Source of the DNA: an uncultured Ruminococcus sp.
Lineage (GTDB): Bacteria; Bacillota; Clostridia; Oscillospirales; Ruminococcaceae
Reading direction: 5' to 3'
NCBI GenBank assembly: GCA_946612185.1
Contig: CAMOEP010000085.1
Location: 1 to 8,059, forward strand
DNA length: 8,059 nt
Shown piece by piece: positions 1 to 5,718 of the stretch; within the stretch, counting starts at the first letter, position 1, and every line of letters begins with the position of its first letter. The position numbers and the translations under genes are program-made. The notes beneath the pieces were generated by a model that saw only the letters and a program-made list of their open reading frames with translations, was not told where the DNA came from and did not search any database.

Positions 1-250
1 TCCTCAGCCTTTTCCCCTTAGGTTTCAACCCTGACGGACTCTCCCTTCCTGAACCTCTTTTTCCCCCTCTTTTGCCGATTTTTACCGGCACTGTCTTCCT
101 AAAATCCATAGGTCGAAAATTTATGTCCCCTTATTTACCGGAAGTCTCTTTGCCGTCCACATTTTCACGGCTGACGGCAGTTTTCCTGTATGGCGGAAAA
201 TGTATCACGGAAAGTAAATGCTGCTGCCCTGTAAAGTCCCGTTTTGGTGC
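1..250. other. Left-edge region, no confident gene
   Basis: I cannot support a gene here. The first 75 bases are strongly pyrimidine-rich on the + strand (purine-rich on the - strand). One + frame is open from base 3 to 278, but its translation is Pro/Leu/Phe-rich at the left, shows no family motif, and runs through the promoter of the next gene. A - strand frame open from 109 to the edge is short, very basic, and lacks a correctly spaced SD. A 7-bp inverted repeat (151-157 with 173-179, 15-nt loop) followed by GTTTTCC could be a weak terminator for a gene left of the window. Confidence 0.3.
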
Positions 251-279
251 TTGCATAACAGGTGAACTTATGATATAAT
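251..279 (+). promoter_or_regulatory. Sigma-A type promoter for the yaiI-family gene
   Basis: The -35 box is TTGCAT (251-256) and the -10 box is a perfect TATAAT (274-279), separated by exactly 17 bp. A TG at 271-272 makes an extended -10. Transcription would start near 285-287, leaving a leader of only about 15 nt, nearly all of it the ribosome binding site. There is therefore no room for a riboswitch in front of this gene or the crcB remnant behind it. Confidence 0.8.
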
Positions 280-285
280 TGAAAA

Positions 286-292
286 AAGGAGG
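286..292 (+). promoter_or_regulatory. Shine-Dalgarno AAGGAGG for the yaiI-family gene
   Basis: A consensus AAGGAGG lies 8 nt before the ATG at 301. It fixes the start codon and sits almost at the predicted transcript 5' end. Confidence 0.85.
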
Positions 293-300
293 GAACGGCT

Positions 301-750
301 ATGAGAATATTCATTGATGCGGACGGCTGTCCGGTGGTGGACATAACCGTGGGTGAAGCAGTAAGACACGGCATAAGCTGCGTAATAGTCTGCGATACTT
401 CCCATGAGATAGAATACGAAGGCGCTGAGACAGTTGTAGTAAGCCAGGGCAGAGACAGCGCCGACCTGTACATTGTTAACAATATCAGCGCCGGTGATCT
501 GGTCATTACTCAGGACTACGGCGTGGCAGCAATGAGTCTTGGAAAGGGTGCGTTCGTCCTTGACCAGAACGGCAGGGAGTATACCTCCAGCAATATCGGC
601 GTACTTCTGGAACTGCGTGCCATTCATGCAGAAATCCGGCGAAGCAGGGGAAAGCTGAAGTCCTCAAAGAAAAAGAGGTCTCATGCTGACGACAAGCATT
701 TTGAGGTTTCCCTGCGGGCTATACTCGAAAGGAGCATCGCTGATGCGTGA
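301..750 (+). CDS. UPF0178 / YaiI-YqxD family protein
   Basis: This 149-residue protein matches the UPF0178 (DUF188) family, whose members are about 150 residues and have a PIN-like fold with conserved acidic residues; a biochemical role is not settled. Family hallmarks are visible in order: the N-terminal DADGCPV (residues 6-12), an SQGRDSADLYIV block (48-59), GDLVITQDYGVA (65-76), the G-E-YTSSNI segment (91-99), and a basic tail ending with a D-x-x-x-F-xx-x-L-xx-IL helix (131-142). It has no signal peptide or membrane segment, so it is cytoplasmic. The start is set by AAGGAGG and a near-consensus promoter. Its last 8 bases overlap the ATG of the truncated crcB, implying a former operon. A nuclease-like role is only an inference from the fold family. 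Confidence 0.9.
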   Translation: MRIFIDADGCPVVDITVGEAVRHGISCVIVCDTSHEIEYEGAETVVVSQGRDSADLYIVNNISAGDLVITQDYGVAAMSLGKGAFVLDQNGREYTSSNIGVLLELRAIHAEIRRSRGKLKSSKKKRSHADDKHFEVSLRAILERSIADA

Positions 751-883
751 ATCACTGATAGTCGGTGCAGGCGGAGCTGTTGGCGCAGTTCTGAGATATC
801 TTGCCGGAAAGATACCCATTGGCAGTTTTCCGGTAAAGACGTTTTTGGTGAATTTGTCGGGCTGTTTCCTGATCGGCTGGTAA
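743..883 (+). pseudogene. crcB: Truncated CrcB/Fluc fluoride channel (N-terminal third)
   Basis: CrcB proteins are small (about 110-130 residues), four-helix, dimeric fluoride channels in the membrane. This frame encodes only 46 residues. It carries the first-helix signature GAGGAVGAVLRY (residues 8-19) and the second-helix block F-P-x-x-T-F-x-V-N-x-x-G-x-F-x-I-G (29-45), then ends at TAA. Helices 3 and 4, including the Phe-box region needed for conduction, are missing; only 40 bases separate the stop from the next ATG, so this is a deletion and not a simple frameshift. Past the TAA the same frame continues for 12 codons (L-L-L-L-K-A-V-Q-G-K-G-G) to TAG at 920-922, possibly the old C-terminus. 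The start has a good SD, AAAGGAG (728-734), and overlaps the yaiI stop by 8 bases. A functional product is very unlikely. Confidence 0.8.
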
Positions 884-910
884 CTGCTTCTTTTGAAAGC
901 GGTTCAGGGG

Positions 911-918
911 AAAGGAGG
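911..918 (+). promoter_or_regulatory. Orphan Shine-Dalgarno AAAGGAGG
   Basis: A full-strength AAAGGAGG lies 5 nt before ATG 924, which opens only a 27-codon frame. Such a strong site before so short a frame suggests either the remnant of a real downstream gene or a translated leader that is coupled to the deacetylase. Confidence 0.6.
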
Positions 919-923
919 ATAGT

Positions 924-1007
924 ATGCTGACAGGGGCAGGGGATAGCTGCCTGTCGGAAAGATATGCCCTGAAATGCAGGGCGGATATGCGAGGGATGAT
1001 TCAATGA
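924..1007 (+). pseudogene. 27-codon frame, possible second crcB remnant or leader peptide
   Basis: The frame starts at ATG 924 behind a consensus SD and ends in a TGA at 1005-1007 that overlaps the deacetylase ATG (1004) as ATGA. Its first residues, M-L-T-G-A-G-D-S-C-L-S-E-R-Y-A-L, resemble the first CrcB helix pattern (G-A-G-G-x-x-G-x-x-x-R-Y-x-L) apart from one missing residue. The rest shows no similarity that I can see. Because CrcB genes in Firmicutes often occur as adjacent pairs, I read this as the stub of a second, mostly deleted crcB. The alternative is a short leader peptide whose translation feeds ribosomes to the deacetylase start. The assignment is inference; expression is possible. 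Confidence 0.35.
930..988 (+). other. Two adjacent hairpins upstream of the deacetylase
   Basis: Hairpin 1: bases 930-932 and 935-939 pair with 952-954 and 947-951, leaving GG (933-934) bulged and a 7-nt loop. Hairpin 2: ATAT plus GCCCTG (962-971) pairs with CAGGGC (977-982) and ATAT (985-988), with GG (983-984) bulged and a 5-nt loop. The weak SD of the deacetylase (GAGG, 991-994) follows directly. No T-run follows, so they are not terminators, and I do not recognise a known riboswitch. They may be incidental structure in a decayed coding region. Confidence 0.3.
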
Positions 1008-2281
1008 AAAAGTTTATTACAAGGTCTTTAGCGGCAGCAGCTTCGATAGCACTTGCAGCCGCATCAGCACCGGCAGTAACCTCCGATGCTGCGGACATCG
1101 AGCCGAAACTCATTGCACTGACTTTCGACGACGGCCCGAATACCACTACTACCAACCAGGTTCTTGACATACTGGAGGAGTACGGCGCAAAAGCATCGTT
1201 TTTCCTCATCGGTAACAATATCACCGAGGAAAGCGCAAAGTCCGTGAAGCGTGCATACGACATGGGCTGCGAGATCGACAACCATTCAAAAAGTCACTCC
1301 AACATGGGTGCGATGTCACCGGAGGACATAACGGCAGAGGTTGAATTCGTGGACGAGAAGGTCATGGAGATAACCGGCGAGCATACGAAGTTTTTCCGCC
1401 CGCCGTTCATTGACGTGAGCCAGACGATGTACGATACTATCGACCTGCCGTTCATCTGCGGAATCGACTGCCAGGACTACATGGAAAACGTTACCGCCCA
1501 GCAGCGTGCGGACTATATACTCAGCGGTGCAAGGGACGGAGTTATCGTCCTGCTTCATGATGCTGCCGGAAACAGCCAGACCGTCGATGCACTGAAAATA
1601 GTCATGCCGGAACTGGTAGAGCAAGGGTACGAGTTTGTCACCCTGACTGAACTTTTCGAGCGCCAGGGTGAGACTCCCAAGGGGAATATGATATATACCA
1701 CCGTCGCAAAGTACCCGTGCAGCGGATACACGAAGTTCAGAAACGTTTTCACAGGCAAACTTACCGGAAACAGCAGTTCATCAAACTGGAGCGAATCCAC
1801 GTCGCTTGAAGGCGCTGAACTGGAAAAACTTGGCAGCAGTTACGCTATTGAGGTGAAGTACGACTGCCCGGATCCGCCGGTCATCGCCCTGCAAAAGTGG
1901 TCGGGAACGGCAGTATGGCAGCAAGTCCAGCCATTCTACTCGAACGGCGAGACTGCCTGTTTCCTTGCGTCAGACATCAATGCCGCACTTGATGCGCTGG
2001 ACGTAAGTTATACCGACCTTGACCGCATCACAGTTGTTCCCTCTGATATGAGCGAAATGACCATAACAAGCGTTGACGTTCTGGTAAGCAGCGGTGAGAC
2101 AGAGAACGTGAAAGGCGATGTGAACGCCGACGGCTCATTCAACGTTGCAGACCTGGTTTCCCTTGATAACTATCTTCTCGGAAATGGCAGACTCAAAAAC
2201 TGGAAAGCCGGCGACCTGACTTCTGACGGCATGATAAGCGCTTTCGACCTTGCAGAAATGAGAGTGCTTTTGGGAAAATAA
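1004..2281 (+). CDS. Secreted CE4 polysaccharide deacetylase with type I dockerin
   Basis: A 425-residue exported enzyme. An N-terminal signal peptide (MKKFITR, then an Ala-rich core to about 24-30) leads into a NodB/CE4 deacetylase domain (about 34-222), which removes acetyl groups from xylan, chitin or peptidoglycan using a metal. Catalytic motifs are present: TFDDGP (40-45; D42, D43), H-S-K-S-H (94-98), RPPF (132-135), D155-C-Q-D158-Y and LLHD (183-186). After RPPF the usual Gly is replaced (F-I-D). Residues 230-362 form a beta-rich module with a PPVIALQKWSG segment (291-301), probably carbohydrate-binding. The C-terminus (371-425) is a type I dockerin: repeat 1 has canonical calcium ligands D372/N374/D376/S378/N380/D383; repeat 2 has D404/T406/D408/S412/D415. 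Acetyl-xylan esterase activity in a cellulosome is the likeliest role. I chose ATG 1004 because it starts the signal peptide; an in-frame ATG at 974 would add 10 polar residues before it. Only a weak GAGG precedes 1004. Confidence 0.93.
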   Translation: MKKFITRSLAAAASIALAAASAPAVTSDAADIEPKLIALTFDDGPNTTTTNQVLDILEEYGAKASFFLIGNNITEESAKSVKRAYDMGCEIDNHSKSHSNMGAMSPEDITAEVEFVDEKVMEITGEHTKFFRPPFIDVSQTMYDTIDLPFICGIDCQDYMENVTAQQRADYILSGARDGVIVLLHDAAGNSQTVDALKIVMPELVEQGYEFVTLTELFERQGETPKGNMIYTTVAKYPCSGYTKFRNVFTGKLTGNSSSSNWSESTSLEGAELEKLGSSYAIEVKYDCPDPPVIALQKWSGTAVWQQVQPFYSNGETACFLASDINAALDALDVSYTDLDRITVVPSDMSEMTITSVDVLVSSGETENVKGDVNADGSFNVADLVSLDNYLLGNGRLKNWKAGDLTSDGMISAFDLAEMRVLLGK

Positions 2282-2286
2282 TGGAT

Positions 2287-2327
2287 AAGGCAACACCGCA
2301 ATCTCTGTGTGGTGTTGCCTTTACTTT
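2287..2327 (+). terminator. Intrinsic terminator after the deacetylase gene
   Basis: AAGGCAACACC (2287-2297) pairs with GGTGTTGCCTT (2311-2321). The stem extends inward through G2298-T2310 (wobble), C2299-G2309 and A2300-T2308, leaving a 7-nt loop. It is followed by TTACTTT and begins 5 nt after the stop codon, which is ideal for rho-independent termination. Confidence 0.85.
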
Positions 2328-2379
2328 AAGATCTCTTTTTCATACTTTTGTATGTGTTGGTAACTTCTTTCCAAAACTA

Positions 2380-2419
2380 AACCTCCTATGGTTTCTATTA
2401 TACCATAGGAGGTTCTTTT
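2380..2419. terminator. Perfect 13-bp inverted repeat, likely terminator for the - strand operon
   Basis: AACCTCCTATGGT (2380-2392) and ACCATAGGAGGTT (2402-2414) are perfectly complementary around a 9-nt loop. On the + strand CTTTTG follows; on the - strand TAGTTTTGG follows. It lies between two convergent genes, about 130 nt past the U32 stop, so its main job is probably to end the six-gene - strand operon, with back-up for + strand read-through. No other terminator candidate lies between 2548 and this site. Confidence 0.75.
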
Positions 2420-2547
2420 GTCATTGTACGTTATTACTGGGGCGGTTCAAAATGAAGTTTCTTCCTGTTTATCTTATAGCCCGCTGTATAGGTCTTTACA
2501 TAATAGTTGTTGGAAAACTATTAGCATTGACCAATCCCGGCAAGATG

Positions 2548-3765
2548 TTATTTAGTTTCTTTTCTGATGACCGTACCAGCCGGGAACTGCAAATCGCAGG
2601 GGAATGAAAACGGCATCATAGCGTGGTTTGCGGTGGTGATACTTTCGCCGTTCTCGTCCAGGAGGGTATCCAGGGTGAGGGTGACAGGTTTCTGGGAAGG
2701 AGCGAGCAGCTCAACGGTATCACCGGCGAAGAACCTGTTTCGCTGAGTGCAGTAAACTCTGCCGTCCTCGCACTTTTCCACAACTGCAACAACGTCGTAA
2801 TTGCGGATATATCCGCTGTTTTCGTAGTACTGGGACTCATCGGGCTTGCCGAAGAAGAAGCCGTTGCAGTATTTTCTGTGGCTCACTTTGAAAACCTCGT
2901 CCCTTATCCACTCCGGCAGCTTGAAGTTGTCGGGGGACTTGTAGTACTCATCAACAGCCATACGGTAGGCATTAGTCACGACGGTAACGTAGTAAGCGGA
3001 CTTGGCACGTCCTTCGATTTTCAGGCTTTTAACGCCAGCCTGAGCCAGCTTGTCGATATGGTCGATCATGCACATATCCTTGCTGTTGAGGATATACGTT
3101 CCCTTTTCGTCCTCGAAAATGGGGAAGAACTCGCCGGGGCGCTTCTCCTCCATAAGGTGATAACCCCAGCGGCAGGGCTGAGCGCACTCGCCACGGTTCG
3201 GGTCACGCTGGACGAGGTACTGGGAAAGCAGGCAGCGTCCGGAGAATGAAACGCACATAGCGCCGTGGACGAAAACCTCGATATCAAGGTCTGGGGAAGT
3301 TTTTGCACGGATACCGGCGATCTCCTCCAGAGTAAGTTCACGGGCGAGGACAACACGCTTAGCGCCCATGTTGTAAAGTTCACGGGCGGTGGCGTAGTTG
3401 ACGATACCGGTCTGAGTGGAGATATGGATCTCCATGTCGGGGGCATAGCGCTTTATCATCATCAGCAGACCGATATCCGCAACGATAAGAGCGTCCACTT
3501 TAGCCTCCTGAGCCTCTCTCACGAACTGCTCAAACCGTGGTATCTCGTCATTTCTTGGCAGGGTATTGCAGGTGAGGTATACCTTTTTACCCTTAGCATG
3601 GGCAGCTTCCACGGCTTTTACAAGCTGGGGGAGGTCGAAGTTCATCGGTGATGCACGCATACCGAATTCCTTCCTGCCGAGATATATAGCGTCAGCGCCG
3701 TAGCTGAGGGCGGCGTAGAACCGCTCCTCGTCACCGGCGGGGGCAAGTACTTCAAGTTCAGTCAT
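2548..3765 (-). CDS. U32 peptidase-family protein, TrhP/YrrN-YrrO type
   Basis: Members of this family in Bacillus subtilis (YrrN-YrrO, TrhP1/TrhP2) and E. coli (YegQ, TrhP) hydroxylate U34 of tRNAs to 5-hydroxyuridine using prephenate; older annotation calls them collagenase-like proteases. Numbering from the upstream ATG at 3777 (409 residues), the barrel opens with LEVLAPAGDEERF (8-20), and the complete U32 signature E-x-F-x-x-G-A-M-C-x4-G-x-C-x-x-S lies at 167-185. Four conserved cysteines (C175, C182, C198, C202), the last two in the CAQPCRW block (198-204), are placed to bind an iron-sulfur cluster. The C-terminal beta domain (about 325-405) is present, so the length is normal. I prefer ATG 3765 because GGAG lies 6 nt before it; ATG 3777 overlaps the mltG stop (TAATG) but has only a poor SD. 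It is the last gene of the operon, directly after mltG. tRNA modification is inferred from the family. Confidence 0.9.
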   Translation of the reverse strand: MTELEVLAPAGDEERFYAALSYGADAIYLGRKEFGMRASPMNFDLPQLVKAVEAAHAKGKKVYLTCNTLPRNDEIPRFEQFVREAQEAKVDALIVADIGLLMMIKRYAPDMEIHISTQTGIVNYATARELYNMGAKRVVLARELTLEEIAGIRAKTSPDLDIEVFVHGAMCVSFSGRCLLSQYLVQRDPNRGECAQPCRWGYHLMEEKRPGEFFPIFEDEKGTYILNSKDMCMIDHIDKLAQAGVKSLKIEGRAKSAYYVTVVTNAYRMAVDEYYKSPDNFKLPEWIRDEVFKVSHRKYCNGFFFGKPDESQYYENSGYIRNYDVVAVVEKCEDGRVYCTQRNRFFAGDTVELLAPSQKPVTLTLDTLLDENGESITTANHAMMPFSFPCDLQFPAGTVIRKETK

Positions 3766-3776
3766 AGTATACTCCA

Positions 3777-5147
3777 TTATTCCGCAGCGGCATTAGCCTC
3801 GTCGATGTACTGCTGCTCGATCATAGCCTTATTTGCTTCATGTTCCTCGTTAGTCTCAGCGAAGTAAGTGACCTTGGTATTGATATTAGCGATGAAGTAG
3901 TAGTCATTGGTTTCCTCAGCGTAGAGAACAGCGTCGATAGCCTCGATACCGGGGTTGCAGATAGCTCCGGGGGGCAGACCGGGACTCTGGTAAGTATCAT
4001 AAGCGTTAACGATAGTTGTATCCAGAACCTCCATATTCGGCTGAACTACCTGTTTAGCGTAGTTTGTAGTCGGGTCGGACTGAAGCAGGGGGAACAGTTC
4101 GCTGTTGTTCAGACGGTTCCAGAAAACGGAAGCAACGTGGTTCATAACGTCGGTGGTAGCAGCCTCTTTCTGGACGATAGAAGCAAAAGTAATAAGCTGG
4201 TCAAGGGTCAGACCACGCTCCTTCATCTTAGCAAGGCGCTCCTCGGTCATTTTGTCGTTGAAGTTCAGGTAAATTTTCTGGCATACCTGTTCAGGCTCCA
4301 TATTCTGGTAGAAGAAGTAGGTATCGGGGAACAGGTAGCCTTCCATACGCTGGAATTTCAGCTTCTGGTCGGTGGGGAGCATACTCTCGAAGTCGAAGCC
4401 GAATCCGCCGGAGTTGAAGTAGAAGATGAAGTCGTCAGCGGAGCAAACGCCTTCCTCCTCAAGTATGTAAGCGCACTCAAGCAGGTTCTTGCCTTCGGGG
4501 AAAGTGACCTGAACTGTCTCGCCAAGTTCTTCCTCCTCCACCTGAGTGAGGTTATTGATGATAGTCTCGTAAGCCATATTCGGGCGGATAAAATGCTCGC
4601 CGGGGACGTAGAGGGTATCAGCGTTTCTCAGCCGTGAGAACAGCTTGAAAGCTTCGGGGGACTTGATAATGCCCTCAGCCTCCAGCATATTGGCGATATC
4701 GTCGGTGGTAGAGCCTTCCTCGATGACCAGCAGGTAAGTCTTGTCACTCTTTCCAAGACCCAGCATATCCTTGCCGTAGCCGATTATGACCATTGAGAGG
4801 ATAACTGACACGCCGAAGATGAAGGTAGTGAGGATCAGCACGCCGGGAACACGGCTTCTTCTGCGCTTCTTCTTACGTTTACGCTTCTGCTGGGCATTGT
4901 GCACAGGCTGCTGGTGGTTCATGCTTCCGCCGGGAGCGTACTGCTGCTGATACTGAGGCGGAGCGGCGTATTGCTGCGGTTCAGGGTCGTCCTGCTGAGG
5001 ATAATTTTCCGGCTCATATTCCTGAGCGTCACGTTCTTCTGTGATGTACTCATTAGGCTGCATATGAGGGGGATTATCGAACATTGAGTAGTCGTCCGGA
5101 TCCGGTTCAGCAGGGGGACTATTCAGGTCTTTTTCGTTATCGTTCAT
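3777..5147 (-). CDS. mltG: Endolytic murein transglycosylase MltG
   Basis: MltG cleaves nascent glycan strands at the outer face of the membrane and sets their length. The 456-residue protein has a cytoplasmic Q/P/Y-rich and acidic N-tail (1-86), a very basic stretch KRKRKKKRRR (88-97), one membrane helix (about 101-123), a LysM-like subdomain (about 137-205) and the YceG-like catalytic domain. Motifs seen are EGYLFPDTY (269-277), ASIVQKEA (322-329), FWNRL (342-346), LQSDPTTNYA (355-364) and GLPPGAICNPG (390-400). E328 aligns with the catalytic E218 of E. coli MltG; the neighbouring Glu of EKE is Gln here, which should be tolerated. The tail is longer than in E. coli MltG, as in several Gram-positive relatives. 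ATG 5147 overlaps the preceding cyclo-ligase gene by 11 bases; its SD (AAAGGA) is 12 nt away, longer than ideal, suggesting coupled translation. Its stop touches the start region of the U32 gene. Confidence 0.95.
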   Translation of the reverse strand: MNDNEKDLNSPPAEPDPDDYSMFDNPPHMQPNEYITEERDAQEYEPENYPQQDDPEPQQYAAPPQYQQQYAPGGSMNHQQPVHNAQQKRKRKKKRRRSRVPGVLILTTFIFGVSVILSMVIIGYGKDMLGLGKSDKTYLLVIEEGSTTDDIANMLEAEGIIKSPEAFKLFSRLRNADTLYVPGEHFIRPNMAYETIINNLTQVEEEELGETVQVTFPEGKNLLECAYILEEEGVCSADDFIFYFNSGGFGFDFESMLPTDQKLKFQRMEGYLFPDTYFFYQNMEPEQVCQKIYLNFNDKMTEERLAKMKERGLTLDQLITFASIVQKEAATTDVMNHVASVFWNRLNNSELFPLLQSDPTTNYAKQVVQPNMEVLDTTIVNAYDTYQSPGLPPGAICNPGIEAIDAVLYAEETNDYYFIANINTKVTYFAETNEEHEANKAMIEQQYIDEANAAAE

Positions 5148-5718
5148 TACAAATGACCGTCCTTTCTTCTGTGATTATGGTATCTGTGAAAATGTCGTGT
5201 GGGAGAAGCGGCAGGGTATCTGTTATCTGCGCTTCAAAAGCCAGAGCAGCCAGGTGCATGGCAGGGTTATCAGCGATGAATCTGTCGTAGAAACCGCCGC
5301 CGTAGCCGAGTCTGCCGCCTTTTTCCGTGAAGGCAAGACCTGGGAGAACGCAAAGGGTATTCCCGGAGATCTCCGGCTGGGGGAGTGAGATATCCGGCTC
5401 ACGGATAGAGAATTTACCGCTTGGGGACAGGATAAGCTGGGAAAGGTCAGTGATGACGTGGAAAGTCATGATGCCGCCCTCACCTGTGCGTGGGTAAGCG
5501 ACAGTTTTTCCCGCATCAAGGAGTTCCCCGGCGATGGTGTCAGTGGGTATTTCCGAGCCGAAGGAAGCGTACAGCAGAACGCAGTCTGCCTTAGCAGTCT
5601 CCGGGAGAACAAGAAGCCGCTTTGCGATACGGCAGCACTTCTCCGGGGAGAAAGTTTCCTGGCGGACTTTCTGGAAATGCGCTCTCAGCGCCTTTTTATC
5701 ATTCGCAGAGGATAGCAC
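5137..5718 (-). CDS. 5-formyltetrahydrofolate cyclo-ligase (MTHFS)
   Basis: This enzyme converts 5-formyl-THF to 5,10-methenyl-THF with ATP, returning a storage folate to the one-carbon pool in the cytoplasm. The 193-residue length is normal. Visible family features are the N-terminal K-K-A-L-R helix (8-12), L-L-Y-A-S-F-G-S-E-I (48-57), G-K-F-S-I-R-E-P (101-108) and the nucleotide/Mg-binding block LPGLAFTEKGGRLGYGGGFYDR (125-146). The start codon is GTG (5718-5716); AGGAG lies 8 nt upstream (5731-5727), and no better ATG exists. The gene overlaps the DJ-1-family gene by 20 bases and mltG by 11, so translation is likely coupled on both sides. Within the operon it complements ThyX, which uses methylene-THF. 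It corresponds to the YgfA/YqgN-type genes in other bacteria. Confidence 0.95.
   Translation of the reverse strand: MLSSANDKKALRAHFQKVRQETFSPEKCCRIAKRLLVLPETAKADCVLLYASFGSEIPTDTIAGELLDAGKTVAYPRTGEGGIMTFHVITDLSQLILSPSGKFSIREPDISLPQPEISGNTLCVLPGLAFTEKGGRLGYGGGFYDRFIADNPAMHLAALAFEAQITDTLPLLPHDIFTDTIITEERTVICNER

Noticed and set aside
73..90. 5-bp inverted repeat TGCCG/CGGCA as a terminator
   Set aside because: The stem is too short and is not followed by a T-run on either strand.
893..923. Possible promoter (TTGAAA at 893-898, GATAGT at 918-923) before the deacetylase
   Set aside because: The spacer would be 19 bp and the -10 match is poor; the site is better explained as the SD of the short frame.
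724..1003. Fluoride (crcB-motif) riboswitch
   Set aside because: I found none of its conserved sequence blocks before either crcB stub, and the upstream leader is only about 15 nt.
2501..2523. 8-bp AT-rich inverted repeat near the U32 stop
   Set aside because: The stem is weak, and no T-run follows on either strand, so it is not a convincing terminator.
2452..2607. Small hydrophobic 51-residue frame on the + strand starting at ATG 2452
   Set aside because: It has no proper SD, overlaps the end of the U32 gene on the other strand, and is part of a longer chance frame that begins inside the terminator.
2623..3249. 208-codon + strand frame opposite the U32 gene
   Set aside because: It lies antisense to a gene with unmistakable family motifs and itself has no recognisable domain; similar long antisense frames lie opposite mltG (3840-4637) and arise from codon bias.
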